Below, in pieces: positions 22,319-33,364 of a stretch of 64,000 nucleotides of DNA; the stretch's first letter is position 1, and each line of letters begins with the position of its first letter. Location of the stretch: positions 682,001 through 746,000 of the forward strand of contig RCSZ01000018.1 of the NCBI GenBank assembly GCA_014898425.1, given 5' to 3'. The translations under genes were made by a program, and so were the position numbers. The notes below the pieces were generated by a model, which saw nothing but the letters and a program-made list of their open reading frames with translations, had not been told where the DNA came from and did no database searches. This stretch comes from Botryotinia globosa (Eukaryota > Ascomycota > Leotiomycetes > Helotiales > Sclerotiniaceae).

Positions 22319-23380
22319 ATGCCTCCCAGAGCGAAGTCCAAGAGGACGTTTAATACTACCTCTGCTAAGAGATCATCCCCAACCACTTCAGATGAACCGC
22401 CTGCCCCCTTTACACGGCCTCCTCCAAAGCTTCAACCATTCCTAGAGAAGCTCTCGAAGTATCACATTTACATTGCGCATATCGACAAACATCCCGCAGA
22501 TTTCAAAAAGAAGATCTTCTTGGTTCCGGTGCTTATGAATGTTGCAATCGTTGTAGGACTCCTATGGCGCGCTTCTACTGTCTTCCCCTTTTACATGAAG
22601 ATTTGTTTTTCGATGATGGGGAATTACAACGAGACAACCATTGAAACTCAAAAGATACCATTGAATGATACAGGATACGAGATTTTACGTCGTGCTTCAA
22701 TATTTATGATCGATCTACTTCTATATATTTTCGTTTGGCCATGGCCCAGAGATTTCTTTCTGGGAAGAACGATTGGTAACCCGGTGTCATGGAGATTAGG
22801 AGTAGGTTTCCGCGAAACAGAGATTATTGTGCGCCGTAGTAGAAAATGGGATCAAACAATTGGGGATTTCTTAAAGGAAGACAATGAAATGGGAAAAGAA
22901 TTAATGTCATCGAATGTCAGAAAGGCGATTGAGCCATTATGGTTGTCACAAAAGACCGGATATTTGATGTTGAACAGCGAATGGGATTTGGATTGGAAAG
23001 CTATGATTCAGGCTACAAAATTGGTGGATAAGAAGACTATGGATCTTCAAGATTTCAAGACGACTGTTTTCGCATGGCACGCAGCTTATGGATGGATGAT
23101 TCAAACAGAGGCTCCTATCGACCCAAATAGTAAGGAAGAGTTGGGAAGGAAGAAAATAACAGCTTTCAAGGATGAATTGACATTGATGGGGAAGGAAAAC
23201 CTTTTCTTCAAATGGATTGAATTGGTTCAGTTCGAATCATCGAGACCGGAAGGATTTGGTCCAGAGCAACAAAGGGCCACGATGAAGAAGGCCAAAGTAA
23301 TGTTCGATTCACAAGGAGTCGACTTTGAAGCATTTTGGGCAAAGATTGGTGGGACTGAAGGGCTTCCTGGAATGGACTGA
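22319..23380 (+). CDS. Conserved fungal two-TM membrane protein, 353 aa
   Basis: Function not recognised. I chose the ATG at 22319 (MPPRAKSKRTFNTTSAKRSS) because the upstream extension lies in the promoter of the divergent gene and contains nothing protein-like. The N-terminus is basic and Ser/Thr/Pro-rich. TM segments are at about 66-92 (IFLVPVLMNVAIVVGLLW) and 126-142 (ASIFMIDLLLYIFVWPW). The rest is a soluble helical domain with many Trp residues. The basic start and the pairing with a mitochondrial factor would suit an organelle membrane, but that is inference only. Length and composition look like a conserved gene rather than an orphan. Confidence 0.85.
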   Translation: MPPRAKSKRTFNTTSAKRSSPTTSDEPPAPFTRPPPKLQPFLEKLSKYHIYIAHIDKHPADFKKKIFLVPVLMNVAIVVGLLWRASTVFPFYMKICFSMMGNYNETTIETQKIPLNDTGYEILRRASIFMIDLLLYIFVWPWPRDFFLGRTIGNPVSWRLGVGFRETEIIVRRSRKWDQTIGDFLKEDNEMGKELMSSNVRKAIEPLWLSQKTGYLMLNSEWDLDWKAMIQATKLVDKKTMDLQDFKTTVFAWHAAYGWMIQTEAPIDPNSKEELGRKKITAFKDELTLMGKENLFFKWIELVQFESSRPEGFGPEQQRATMKKAKVMFDSQGVDFEAFWAKIGGTEGLPGMD

Positions 23381-23969
23381 TTTGCTTTGGAGATTCAGAT
23401 GATACCCTATAGAACAAGTGATACATTTTCCACCAAAGGCACGAATAAGTATAAAAATGAATACGCAGTGATCCGAATAGAACATTCTGATCAAGTTGAT
23501 AGGTTCTTGCTATCAATGGGGTGCGGTAGAGCTACGCTCCATACACAAACCCCAACATACACAAGTTTTAAACTTGGTCGAAATGGCCTGAATCCATACC
23601 ACATGGTCTTTAGTCTCCTCTGGACCCTACCATAGATTCCAAACATGATGCTGATGTACCTCTCAAAATCCTGATCTCTACAAGTGTAGAAAAAATGGTG
23701 ACAAGTGGTACTTGAATAATGTTTGAATACTGGCATCACACTGCTTTATTTACGTCTACATCCAGTAATCGTGGTTTTTACACTGCGGTTACATGAAGAG
23801 TGGCATTCTAGTCGATTATTTGATTCATTTGTTTGGATTACTGAAGTAGATTTGATACACCATTCTCAACTTCGGAAGCGATCGACATCATGCTCCTCCC
23901 GGAACCTGTTCTTCCCTTACATTCGAAATGAATCCGCTTCTGAAAGGGAGTTACACGCTCGACAGCCTA
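23381..23969. other. Intergenic with a possible relic
   Basis: At 23790-23900 the plus strand can be read as LHEEWHSSRLFDS, faintly like the C-terminus of the protein at 29191-30672. No intact gene. Confidence 0.35.
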
Positions 23970-25080
23970 GGAAAGCTTTGTGGTTCGTCAACGCAGCAAG
24001 TCATCTTACAGCCCATATACTTTTCCTAGGTCTCTACTACATCCCAAATTTACACGTCAAACTTCCGAATGGATACATCGCAACGCCATGATCAACGAAT
24101 TTACCAGATTGCTCTCCGCCTTGTCACATATGTCAAACTTGCACTACCTCTCTCAATCGATCCAGGGGCAGAAGGAGATCGATTTCTAACAATCAAAGCA
24201 TGATCAAGACGAATTATGGTGATATTCTTGCCATTGCTCCAGTCATACCAATTATGATTGGAGGCACATGACATCCAAAAAATTTCTGATTCGACAAGCA
24301 AGAAACCGTACCGTCGTTCCACACTTCGACGGGGCCTCATTCATATCCGGATCTAGTCAAATATTTGAATGATCAGATGCTGCTGAGCTTCTCATCAAGC
24401 ACAGTGCTAAATATGCACTACTTGTCCAATGCAGTCTTGTCGGCGATTCCGCTTTGTAATTTTCGGTGGCTTTCCGGGACGGAGTTAATGCATACAAAGC
24501 ATCTTGTTTATTTGGGGATCCCTCCATCTAAAATCGTCATTTCGGGAGACTCTGTTGGAGGAAACATTGCGGTTGTGCTGTTAAGACATGTTTCGGAGCA
24601 GATATCAGATGGTGGTGATGATTATTTCTTACCCAATCTTGTCAGTTATACATTGTGGGGTTCATCTATTGATCTCCCGTCTCAAACTTGTGCCCATATC
24701 GATACGCATCGGGATTACATAACAGATCACCTAGCGGGCTTCACATTAGTATGGGGGATCAATCTCTATTTCCAAGACCCAATGGAATTCACGGTTTTTT
24801 GGTTCTCGTTACTACTCTATTCATTTCCCGACCAGTACCAATATGGATGGTGGCTGAAAGGCAGAGGGAGGTACTTAGCCATCCACTCGTTGAGCTTGCA
24901 GCGGAGATGAAGGAAGTAGAGGGTAATAAAGTGGAGTTGCATGAATTCTAAAGTACACCTTATGATATTCTCCTCGTGGGGAAGAATAAGATGGGATGAC
25001 ACAAAGAAGCAATGAACGCGGCAACTGCTGCAGATCGATTTTTGGACTTCTCCGGGAAACTCGCCAATTCTTGGTAACAT
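23970..25080 (+). pseudogene. Decayed alpha/beta hydrolase-3 (HSL-type esterase)
   Basis: Fragments of one fungal alpha/beta hydrolase appear in the correct order but in changing frames. They are LYYIP and the following TRQTSEWIHRNAM (about 24035-24090), LSIDPGAEGDRFLTIK (about 24150-24200), a degraded HGG-like motif (PHFDGASF, near 24315), YALLVQCSL (about 24415), GIPPSKIVISGDSVGGN holding the nucleophile elbow (about 24520-24570), and a C-terminal YDILLVGKNKMG followed by KEAMNAATAADRFLD (about 24960-25050). At least three frame changes and in-frame stops (for example after VELHEF at 24951 and before HKEAM) interrupt it. The GDSxGGN elbow survives, but the oxyanion HGG has lost a His/Gly. 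No intron arrangement explains all the breaks. I infer neutral decay rather than intact splicing. Confidence 0.75.
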
Positions 25081-26735
25081 AGGGATTTAAATTGATGGAT
25101 TGACTGATAGCCTAAAGTACAGCCAACGAAATTTTGTAACGTGGTTCACTTGATGGAAGCTACGTGCAAAGGCTGGAAAGGGTGAGTGGACCGTATCTCT
25201 CCGAGCTTTCGAAACTTTCACCCTTGCCATAATGTTTGGAAGTGATGAGTATATCAGAAAGTAAAATTCCACATGTCATCATTGTTGAAGTTATTATTGT
25301 ATCTTGTCTTACCAATCCAGATGTGATTGGAATTTTCAAAATCATGCATGTTCCTGATCTGCCTCTGTAGTTTAGAAGCAAGTACTCCACGATTTGTCCC
25401 GAGGTCATTTTTTCTTGTCCTAGCCTCTTCTTCTGATATTCTTTCGACATTCTGATTAGCTATTGGTTTTGTTCCTTACAGTTTTCCTCGTCAGCCAATG
25501 CCGATCCAAAACTCTAATGGTGTTCATTAACATTACTATCATCCAATGAAAATTCATCACAGCTCTTTCAAAGTTTTTGTTGCATATCTATGGCCTTTTT
25601 CTATAGGCTACATTCTAATAAGAGGCCTTCGACTAGTATTCGATAGCCTTGGTAATCTAATTTTATAAGTCACTAAGACTCGAGTACCGTCATTCCCACA
25701 TCCCTATGATCAAATCACATTTCATTTACACTTCTGTTACAAACTAAGATGACGATGAACAAATTCATCCTAACAAACTTGTAAATGCCATTCATAGGGT
25801 CGCTCTTCCAAGAGCCGCTAGAATCCACTCTACACTAGTACCTGACATATCATCTCAATTCACACATTTTGATCTTCAGCTAAACGGGTTATATACCTTA
25901 AATGGCAATAAGCAGTGTGTATCCTAGGAGGGGTTGTCTTGTCATCTTCAATCCCCTCTCTATAGCTTCCTCGGCTCCTCCTTCATCTTCGTCGCACCAT
26001 TACTCAAGAGAGAATGTCAGCATGTCTTTCATTATAGCGACTTGCGCTTTACTGTACCTTAACAAGGCAGACAGTTTCAACTTTTTCATAAGATTTGAAT
26101 GTCATCAATGGTCAACAATTAGAGGATTGAAGTCTACTCCCTCAAACTCTAAAGACCTTGCACTCGATGATGTATCTGCATGTCAAACTCGAAAGTCACT
26201 TAAGCTCACAATATTATCTTACTGTCAACCATGATTTGTGGCTTTGAATAAAACCTAAACACTTTTTTATTTATTTTTATGTCTCTCATAAGCATTGCCG
26301 AGCGGTCATGGGACAATCTATGTTCAAATACCGCAATTAGTGCAGATCGCCCATGAGCTAATTGATACCACAGAACTAGTTTCAGGCTGAAGAGTAAATT
26401 CTATGTGTGCGCCTCAGGGAAACGTCATTCACTATTCGAGATCATCCCTAAATTAGACTTCAAACATGATAACTAAATATATGCTTCATCTGATAGGATT
26501 AAGTAACCCCTATATTGATCGTTTTTTTATTAGCGTACAACTTCACGAATGCATATAAATATTTCCCCAAATTTTCTTCACGTTCTGATCATACCCAATC
26601 ACTCTTTTACAAACATTCGTGATTACTCGATTTACATAATACATATATACAATCGCTTTCTACACAATCGCTTTCTACATAATCGTTTTATACACAAACA
26701 ATCAAATTCAACTCAACATCGACCGAATTATAACA
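25081..26735. other. Gene-poor AT-rich region
   Basis: No supported gene. It holds a tRNA-like fragment (26292-26343), a TATAAATA element at about 26554-26561 and three copies of a 15-bp ACAATCGCTTTCTAC-like repeat (about 26651-26696), all upstream of the gene at 26736. Confidence 0.5.
26292..26343 (+). other. tRNA-like fragment (A-box/B-box remnants)
   Basis: TGCCGAGCGGTC resembles the A-box/D-arm of Leu or Ser tRNAs, and GTTCAAATACC resembles a B-box/T-arm. Spacing is too short for a complete tRNA, and no full acceptor stem forms. Possibly a truncated tRNA or SINE remnant. Confidence 0.3.
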
Positions 26736-27287
26736 ATGAATTCCAACAACACCATGAATTCCAACAGCACCAATAACTTTTACGTCGGAATAACCTCCAA
26801 AAATAGCACTTGCGCCAGAGCTATCACCTTGAGATCATGTATTCCAATACATGATGCAAAATCCATACGTGACGAGCAAAAGCCCGCCTACATTGCAGGT
26901 GTCTCGATCGCCTTCTTTTTCATCATCATTTTTGCAATCGCCATGCAAAACCTTCGCGCTCGCATTGCCTCGAACAGGTCTATGGATGAACAGAGACGAG
27001 TTGAAGAAGGAAGAATGACCAAGGTTGTTCAGCAGGTCACTGGTAGTGAGATTGTGACTGATAGTGAAAAGACAACTGGTAGTGGAATGCCAACTGGGAT
27101 TCTAAAGACGACTGGTAGTGGAACGACAGTTGGTAGTTTAAAGACAACTGGTAGCGGGACGACAGTTGGTAGTTTAAAGACGACTGCTAGTGGAACTACG
27201 ACCGGCAGTGAAAAGACGACTGGTAGTGAAAAGACGTCCGGTGGTGAAAAGGCAGATCAAGTTTCAAAGAATCCTGTCAAGTTATGA
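26736..27287 (+). CDS. Orphan single-pass membrane protein with 12-residue repeats, 183 aa
   Basis: Not recognised. The N-terminal 50 residues are Asn/Ser-rich with NNT, NST and NST sequons and two cysteines (about 26 and 35). One strong TM helix spans about 51-71 (AYIAGVSIAFFFIIIFAIAM), followed by basic NLRARIASNR, giving an N-out, C-in topology by the positive-inside rule. The C-terminal half is six degenerate copies of a 12-residue unit of the type TTGSGTTVGSLK, encoded by 36-bp DNA repeats. A TATAAATA element lies 175 bp upstream. The gene sits alone in a gene-poor region, which suits a young or fast-evolving gene. Confidence 0.68.
   Translation: MNSNNTMNSNSTNNFYVGITSKNSTCARAITLRSCIPIHDAKSIRDEQKPAYIAGVSIAFFFIIIFAIAMQNLRARIASNRSMDEQRRVEEGRMTKVVQQVTGSEIVTDSEKTTGSGMPTGILKTTGSGTTVGSLKTTGSGTTVGSLKTTASGTTTGSEKTTGSEKTSGGEKADQVSKNPVKL
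27057..27252 (+). repeat. 36-bp coding tandem repeats
   Basis: Successive copies of an ACTGGTAGTGGAACGACAGT-type 36-bp unit. The two central copies are nearly identical and the outer ones diverged. Confidence 0.85.
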
Positions 27288-29120
27288 GGACACGCAGTCT
27301 ACCTAAGAGATCGAGGAGGTGGAAGAATAAGGGATGGTAAAATTTTGGGCTGTGATTTCCTCCAGCGCGGTTACGATAAACGATCAAGGAAATTTGGATG
27401 ATAATTAATGACGGTCTATTTTGTATGATAAATGTTGAATAATTAAATACGGTTCTCATGAACAATTCTGATGAATTTTTCTTGAAACGTTACTCTTGTA
27501 TAATCTTTGCGTGAATGCTCTATTTATTATTTTATCAACCCGTCAAAGATTGCCGTGGTCACTACATGCATATGGTTCAAATATTGTTTATTTTTTCTCA
27601 AGATGTTTTTCTGAACGGTTTCAATGTCTCCGGAAAGATGAGGAAACATTATTAATTAGAACAATAACATTCATCGAAATTGGCTGGGATCGGAACTCTT
27701 GTGATCAATGCCGTGCTGGAATATTTTATCTGCTGGGTAAGTGATTCTGTGACTTATAATTGAGCGTTGAAAGTTCCCCAAACTTTGGAAGTTGTCAACG
27801 TTCGAATGTCAAAGGAATTAAATGACGTGGATGTCTTATGTCGTCTTCGAAAAGGCTGTGCTAGTATTAAACATCCGTCATGCCAACTATAGACAGATAA
27901 GGTCTTGAAAATTTCCCGACTCATCATTGAATTCGACATTATAATTGGTGATTACCAAATCCTTTGGTGATTGAGCTAGATTGATAGCCAAAGTAAATCA
28001 TTGACACTAGTACGAATATGTTTATTCTAGAAATTTCATCCCAGACTTTGATCGGCCGCCCGAAAGTTTATTCTATACCTTCCACCTATCAATTTTATCC
28101 TCATCATGAACTATCACTGCCCCCTTGAACAGAAATATTTGATCTAAAAATAGTATCTTTAACATACCTGCAGTAGCACAAGCCGGAATGTCATAGCAAA
28201 CGAAGACTGGAATTGAGAGCTCTGGGCTATCTTGTCCTAAAAGGAAAACCTTCTTCCATCCAAGGCCTCTCTTCTCATCCTTTCCTCACTTTCATCTTGG
28301 AAGATAAGTAAGGAACCGTTGAAGCTAAAGTTGAAGCTAAAGTAGTGAGAACATTACATCATATTACTATCTAATCCCAATGAATACTACCGCCCACACG
28401 CACTTATCTGATATTTTATCTACCGCTGGAACTTTAGGTTTTCAATAAAGTTTTATTTTCGGAAAAATATTCCAACCAGAATAAAGTGAAAGCTTGTGAC
28501 ATAAATCTCAACACATAATATAATTTATAATTTGGAATGATCTTATCATTACAGAAGAAATTGTAGGTGAAATGAATTCTGAATGAGAAAATAATAAGTT
28601 TTATCCCTACAAAGCTTGACTACATAGATAAAGTATCCAGATTATTCATGACGGACCGTGATCATGAGAAGACATGACGCAAAACTTCTTCGCACCTTCG
28701 TTTAAGCGAGATGTCATATCTGTCCCCCTCATTTTAGCGCACGACTAGCATAAAAACTAAGATATTAGACTCATAGATCTGTCTCCCCCACACAGAAAGA
28801 GGGTTAAGTCTCTTAGCTCGTAGACTAGATATCAGTAGTTGATATTTAGCACCAACTCAAAACCAGAGGTAGAAGAAAACTGAAATTTATGATGATGACC
28901 TGGACTACCATTATGCTAGACCACACCGCTAAGCGCATGAAAACCGATCTTATTATATAATATATGCCTATCCAGACTATCCCCTTTCACAATAGATCTC
29001 ATCAAGTACTGTAAAGACTTTTAAATACTGAGATACTGGATTTTCTGGACTAGATTCAACGGTTTGTCTGTAGCGGGTAGACCTGTTCTTGGGACTTGGC
29101 CGGTTTGCAAAGAAATTTTC
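27288..29120. other. Gene-poor AT-rich region
   Basis: About 1.8 kb with only short, unconvincing ORFs on both strands. No repeat or RNA gene recognised. Confidence 0.5.
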
Positions 29121-29130
29121 TATATAAAGG
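29121..29130 (+). promoter_or_regulatory. TATA box
   Basis: TATATAAAGG lies 61 bp before the ATG at 29191, a plausible distance for a short 5' leader. Confidence 0.5.
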
Positions 29131-29190
29131 TTGTCCCGCCCGCATTTGAGAATTTTTACTGTCTTCCTCTTTGTGCCAACATTCAAAAAT

Positions 29191-30672
29191 ATGTTCGCGC
29201 ATGCCTTCAAACACAACCCAGAGATAACCGTGACGAATCCGGCCAACATGACTTCTCCCGAAGTCCATCAATGTGAATCTTTATTCCAAACATTATCCTA
29301 CTACCCGTTATTTCTATCAATAACACTTATCATCTTCCCATACTTCTATATCTCGAAGATGATTACGTTTTTTTTCTTAACTTACCCTACTTCCAACTAT
29401 AAAATCGCCACATTGCAGCCTCATCTTTGGAAGAACACGGTAAAAGTTCTCGTATCGCTCTCAATTCTGGTGAGTCTAGATCTGTACTTCATCTTATACT
29501 ATGGCATCTATTACATTGCGAGTAAATCGCATGCGTTTCCACGTTTGAAGCAGAGTGGAAGACTCACGCTCCTCGCATTTATGCTCACCCTAAAACCACA
29601 CTGGCTTTTGGTTGTCACTGTTTACGAGATTGGTGAAGTATTGGCAGACGAAACACTCTCATTCGAGAGAATCATAGGGAGACTAAAGGGAATACACAAA
29701 ACCGAGACCGACGCAGACAATAAAAAGGAAATGGAAATTTCTTCCCATCTCAAACATTCAGAAAGTCAACCTCCCTCGTCCCAAGTAAGAGATCGTCTTT
29801 TCCTCAATCTCGTGGATTTCGACACCAACGAAGAAGGGCATACCCATCTAGATAAGCATGCTACTGTCGACGAAACAATATCCCCGACTTTTTCTCTTTC
29901 TCCGTTTCATTTCACTACACTCCGGTCAAAAATCTCCGTTAGCCTTCCAAGTTCGCTGAGATCGAGAATCTGTGAAATGATCAATTCAGTTACCCGAGAT
30001 CTGGAACCCATAGAGAGACATAAAGCGGTACGAATGATTGTAGAAACCGAGCAGTATATAGAGAAATTGTACTCGAGGTCAAAATCTAACATGCCACGAA
30101 TGATTGAGCAATTGGAGGGATTGGAGAGAAAATTGAAGGATATTTTTGAAAATGCAGAAATGACTGCTGCTAAGATTGAGGCCGGTGATAAAAATGAAGA
30201 TGAAAGTCAAGATGAAGTAGAAATGGGATCGGGCGTCTTGACTCCTTCAACTTTTTCGGGTGAATGGACACCTGTTGAATCATTATCGACTCACTCTGCA
30301 CACTTTGAATTCATATTTGAGGATGATGCTGAGGACAAAAAGGAGATCATTCCGTCTGGTTCGTTGACGCCTTCAACTTCTTCAAGGCCTTCATCACCTG
30401 GTCTGACACCTTCCACTTCTTCATCCCAATACCGATCCTCACCCAGTCCAACAAGCACCATCACCGGTCGCCCCTGGCATCTTTTCCTCGTTGATACTCT
30501 CTACAAATACGAAAAATCCCTACATGATGAGTGGAGAACCACCCAGCTCTTCAACGCATGGTGCAAGAAGAATCTCTGGTTTGCCGTTACAGAGGGAGAG
30601 ATTGAGCTTTTGGAGAAATGGAAATCGTGGGCTTTGGATGATAGACCTGTTGATCAGAAGTGGAATTTGTAG
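29191..30672 (+). CDS. Orphan three-TM protein with Ser/Thr-rich C-half, 493 aa
   Basis: Function not recognised. I chose the ATG at 29191, 61 bp after a TATA box; the ATG at 29248 is an alternative. TM segments lie at about 33-64, 83-109 and 125-148. The cytosolic part has charged helices (LEPIERHKAVRMIVETEQYIEKLY, about 270-330, possible coiled coil). An acidic and Ser/Thr-rich stretch follows, with three TPST[SF] motifs. The protein ends in a conserved-looking block, SLHDEWRTTQLFNAWC through DDRPVDQKWNL. One uninterrupted 1.5-kb ORF with this architecture is unlikely by chance. Confidence 0.78.
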   Translation: MFAHAFKHNPEITVTNPANMTSPEVHQCESLFQTLSYYPLFLSITLIIFPYFYISKMITFFFLTYPTSNYKIATLQPHLWKNTVKVLVSLSILVSLDLYFILYYGIYYIASKSHAFPRLKQSGRLTLLAFMLTLKPHWLLVVTVYEIGEVLADETLSFERIIGRLKGIHKTETDADNKKEMEISSHLKHSESQPPSSQVRDRLFLNLVDFDTNEEGHTHLDKHATVDETISPTFSLSPFHFTTLRSKISVSLPSSLRSRICEMINSVTRDLEPIERHKAVRMIVETEQYIEKLYSRSKSNMPRMIEQLEGLERKLKDIFENAEMTAAKIEAGDKNEDESQDEVEMGSGVLTPSTFSGEWTPVESLSTHSAHFEFIFEDDAEDKKEIIPSGSLTPSTSSRPSSPGLTPSTSSSQYRSSPSPTSTITGRPWHLFLVDTLYKYEKSLHDEWRTTQLFNAWCKKNLWFAVTEGEIELLEKWKSWALDDRPVDQKWNL

Positions 30673-31083
30673 ATTGTGCGGATTGGAAATGTGCACCGGA
30701 ATTGATGGTTTGATGAGCATCTCAAGGTCACGTCAAACGATTAGTATAATTCGTAATTAGGGTTAGATTGATATACAAGACGTCGTGGAAAGTTTGATTT
30801 AGAACAAACATTAATAATAATAAAATTGAAGGCCATCTCATGATCATTTGCTCAGTTGCTTCAATTGTGAATCCACGAAAAAGAGGGACCAGAATCTAAA
30901 GACGTCTCAGTATGTCCATTCAATTAAGTATCTAGCGATCGGAATAATGAAGATCGATGATGATTTAAATGGTGCTCAGTTGATTCAAGTCATTGATATG
31001 CGACTGTCTGAGAGGCACCAATGCCGCACATCATGTAGTGTCAGCCTATCTATTCCTATACTCTTTACTTCACTCCTCAATAA
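30673..31083. other. Convergent intergenic
   Basis: Lies between the 3' ends of the orphan TM gene and the dehydrogenase. Nothing notable. Confidence 0.5.
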
Positions 31084-32531
31084 TCAAACCACAACATTCC
31101 CGCCAACACCCTCACACCATCCTTTGATATTTTCCGTCACAACCCTCCTCAATTTCTCCACACTACTTATTCCATACCAAGCAACATGTGGACTCAGAAT
31201 CAATCTTCCACTATCCCGCAACTCGCTATCTCTCGCTGCTCTCACTAATGTGTTATCTTCTCCGGCTGGTTCTTCTACATAAACGTCCGTTGCGGCTCCT
31301 GCAATTTTGCCTTGCTTCAATGCATCTACTAAATCTTCCTCGTTGACTATCCCACCTCGTGCGATATTGATGATGAGAGCATCCGGTCTCATTATTGATA
31401 ATTCTGTCGAGGCAATCATATTTTCGGTAGTGGGTGTCAAGGGGAGGGAAAGGAAGAAGACGGTACTGGTTTTCATGACGATGGTGAATGGGGTATAATT
31501 TGGACGGGTTTCGGATTCAGGAACACCTTTTCTTTCGCATAATCGAACGGTCATTCCTAAAGCCCGACAAAGGTTTGCTACTCGATTTCCTATGCTTTGT
31601 TAGTTTCATGGTTTGTGTGTTGTGGGATTGCGGGCATAGTCTCCAGTCGCCCAGTCCGACAAGAAAAGAACCGGAAGCTTTCAATACCGGAAGCTCATTC
31701 CTTTCAGAGATTCAAAACTTTATATTGTTGGACTGCAGTCAAGATCATTGGATGCTCTGTTCCCCGTACGGAATACATCATTCAGACTACTGACTGCCTT
31801 GGTTTGAAATGGAGATGGGAGCTCAATAGACTTCCATATCACATGATCTGACCAACTTTGACGACATCACCTAGACAATTTCTCCCAATGATAGATGATA
31901 GATGATCATAAGGGAAATGTGAAGCGAACTACGTTTCACTCAACCCTTCGATTCCACCCCTCAAACATAAACCCAAGAAAAATTAAACGGCAACCTTACC
32001 TAACTCTCCACCTCCTACAATTCCCACCACTTCCCCCTTGAACCCTGTCATCAACCCCCCATAGAAATGCTCACTTAAACTTCCCTTCTCCTTCCATTCT
32101 TTTCCCTCTCTAGTTCTCTCATGCATCCCCACTACATTTCTTCGAAGCGCCATATATAACGTTAACCCGTGCTCTGAAACCGCTTCATTGCTTGCCGCTG
32201 GAACATTCGACACCGAAATTCCATGTTCTTTACAATAAGCAATATCGATATGATCTGTTCCGATGGCGAGGATAGCTATATGCTTTAAATTCGGTAGTTG
32301 GGATAGAATGGTTGAGGCGAGGAAGAAACGGGTGGAGATTAAGACATGGGCGGGTTTGAGATATGTCATTAGTTCGTCACCGTTTGGAGGAGGATTTGGT
32401 AGTTCGGTGACGGTATAAGGGATTGGGAGAGATGAGAAATCTGGTGAGGGTGTATGGATTGGATCAAGACGGAGGATATGGAGTGTTTCGGGGAGGTTTG
32501 GACGAAGGGTTTGTGGAGGTGAGTCAACCAT
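31084..32531 (-). CDS. D-isomer-specific 2-hydroxyacid dehydrogenase, 345 aa
   Basis: NAD(P)-dependent oxidoreductase interconverting 2-keto and D-2-hydroxy acids. Two exons: 32531-32000 and 31589-31084, joined in phase 1 so that the dinucleotide-binding loop reads VGIVGGGELGNRVANLC. The substrate-binding N-domain has ILAIGTDHID and NVPAASNEAVSEH. Catalytic residues are visible as the Arg of INIARGGIV, the Glu of VYVEEPAGED and the His of LSPHVAWY. Length fits the family. The intron is 410 nt, about eight times the local norm, and has an internal CCGGAAGCT duplication. The substrate is not predictable; the SPHVAWY block resembles glycerate/hydroxypyruvate-type members. No targeting signal is seen. 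Confidence 0.92.
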
Positions 32532-33364
32532 ACTTGCTTGATAAATTGAGACGGGATCGATGGATTAATAGAAAAGGTCTGCTTTCATCTGAGTTGTAGT
32601 CTTGCACGCAGTTGGGAAAGCAATAAAGAATCCAAATGAAATCTATATGAAGAGGAACGAGACAAGAAAGAACGTCTGGTAAGCCATATGTCTATTTAAA
32701 GGCGTAGAGTTTTAGTGGAACCTTGCCCCACATTTGAGGTTCAGATGATTGTCCGTGATAGAAGGCCCAGCTTATCAGATTGGACGACCACCAGTTGGAT
32801 ATTAATACAAATAAGTAATGTTTTGCTTATCTTCCGACAAACATCATGTTAATATGTGAGCTTGGAAAGGATATTGGAAAGAAATGACTGAGATGCGGTC
32901 GATGGGGTAGAATCAATATCAGCTGAACTACAGCTGATGAAGGTAGCCAGCCTTACGAGTCAGAAAAATCCTCGATGAATGAGGCATGTAAGGTCACTGG
33001 TCATTCCTCCCACAAGAGAGATACTGATGGCCCCTTATAGGAAAAGTGATTCTCGATAATGATATGAACCAGTGATAAAGTGCAGATTTGATCATCAATA
33101 TCATCTGCTCCTATCCTATCCTACTCCGACGATACCCATCCAACCCGATTCAATGGATAACTGCCATCAAAAGAAACACCAATGCAATACAATTTATGCC
33201 GCATAAGTTTCTCCAAGACCAAGCTGACAACAGATACACAATACACCACCATATCTCGACCATCTCCGCTTCATTACGCATCGCCTTCAGGAATTTGTTG
33301 AGTTCAAACTCCGTTTGTCCATAGATTGAGATGGGAAGCTGTGAAACCCAGACATGCAATTGAT
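32532..33364. other. Intergenic
   Basis: Promoter side of the dehydrogenase and 3' side of the secreted-peptide gene. No ORF supported. Confidence 0.5.
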
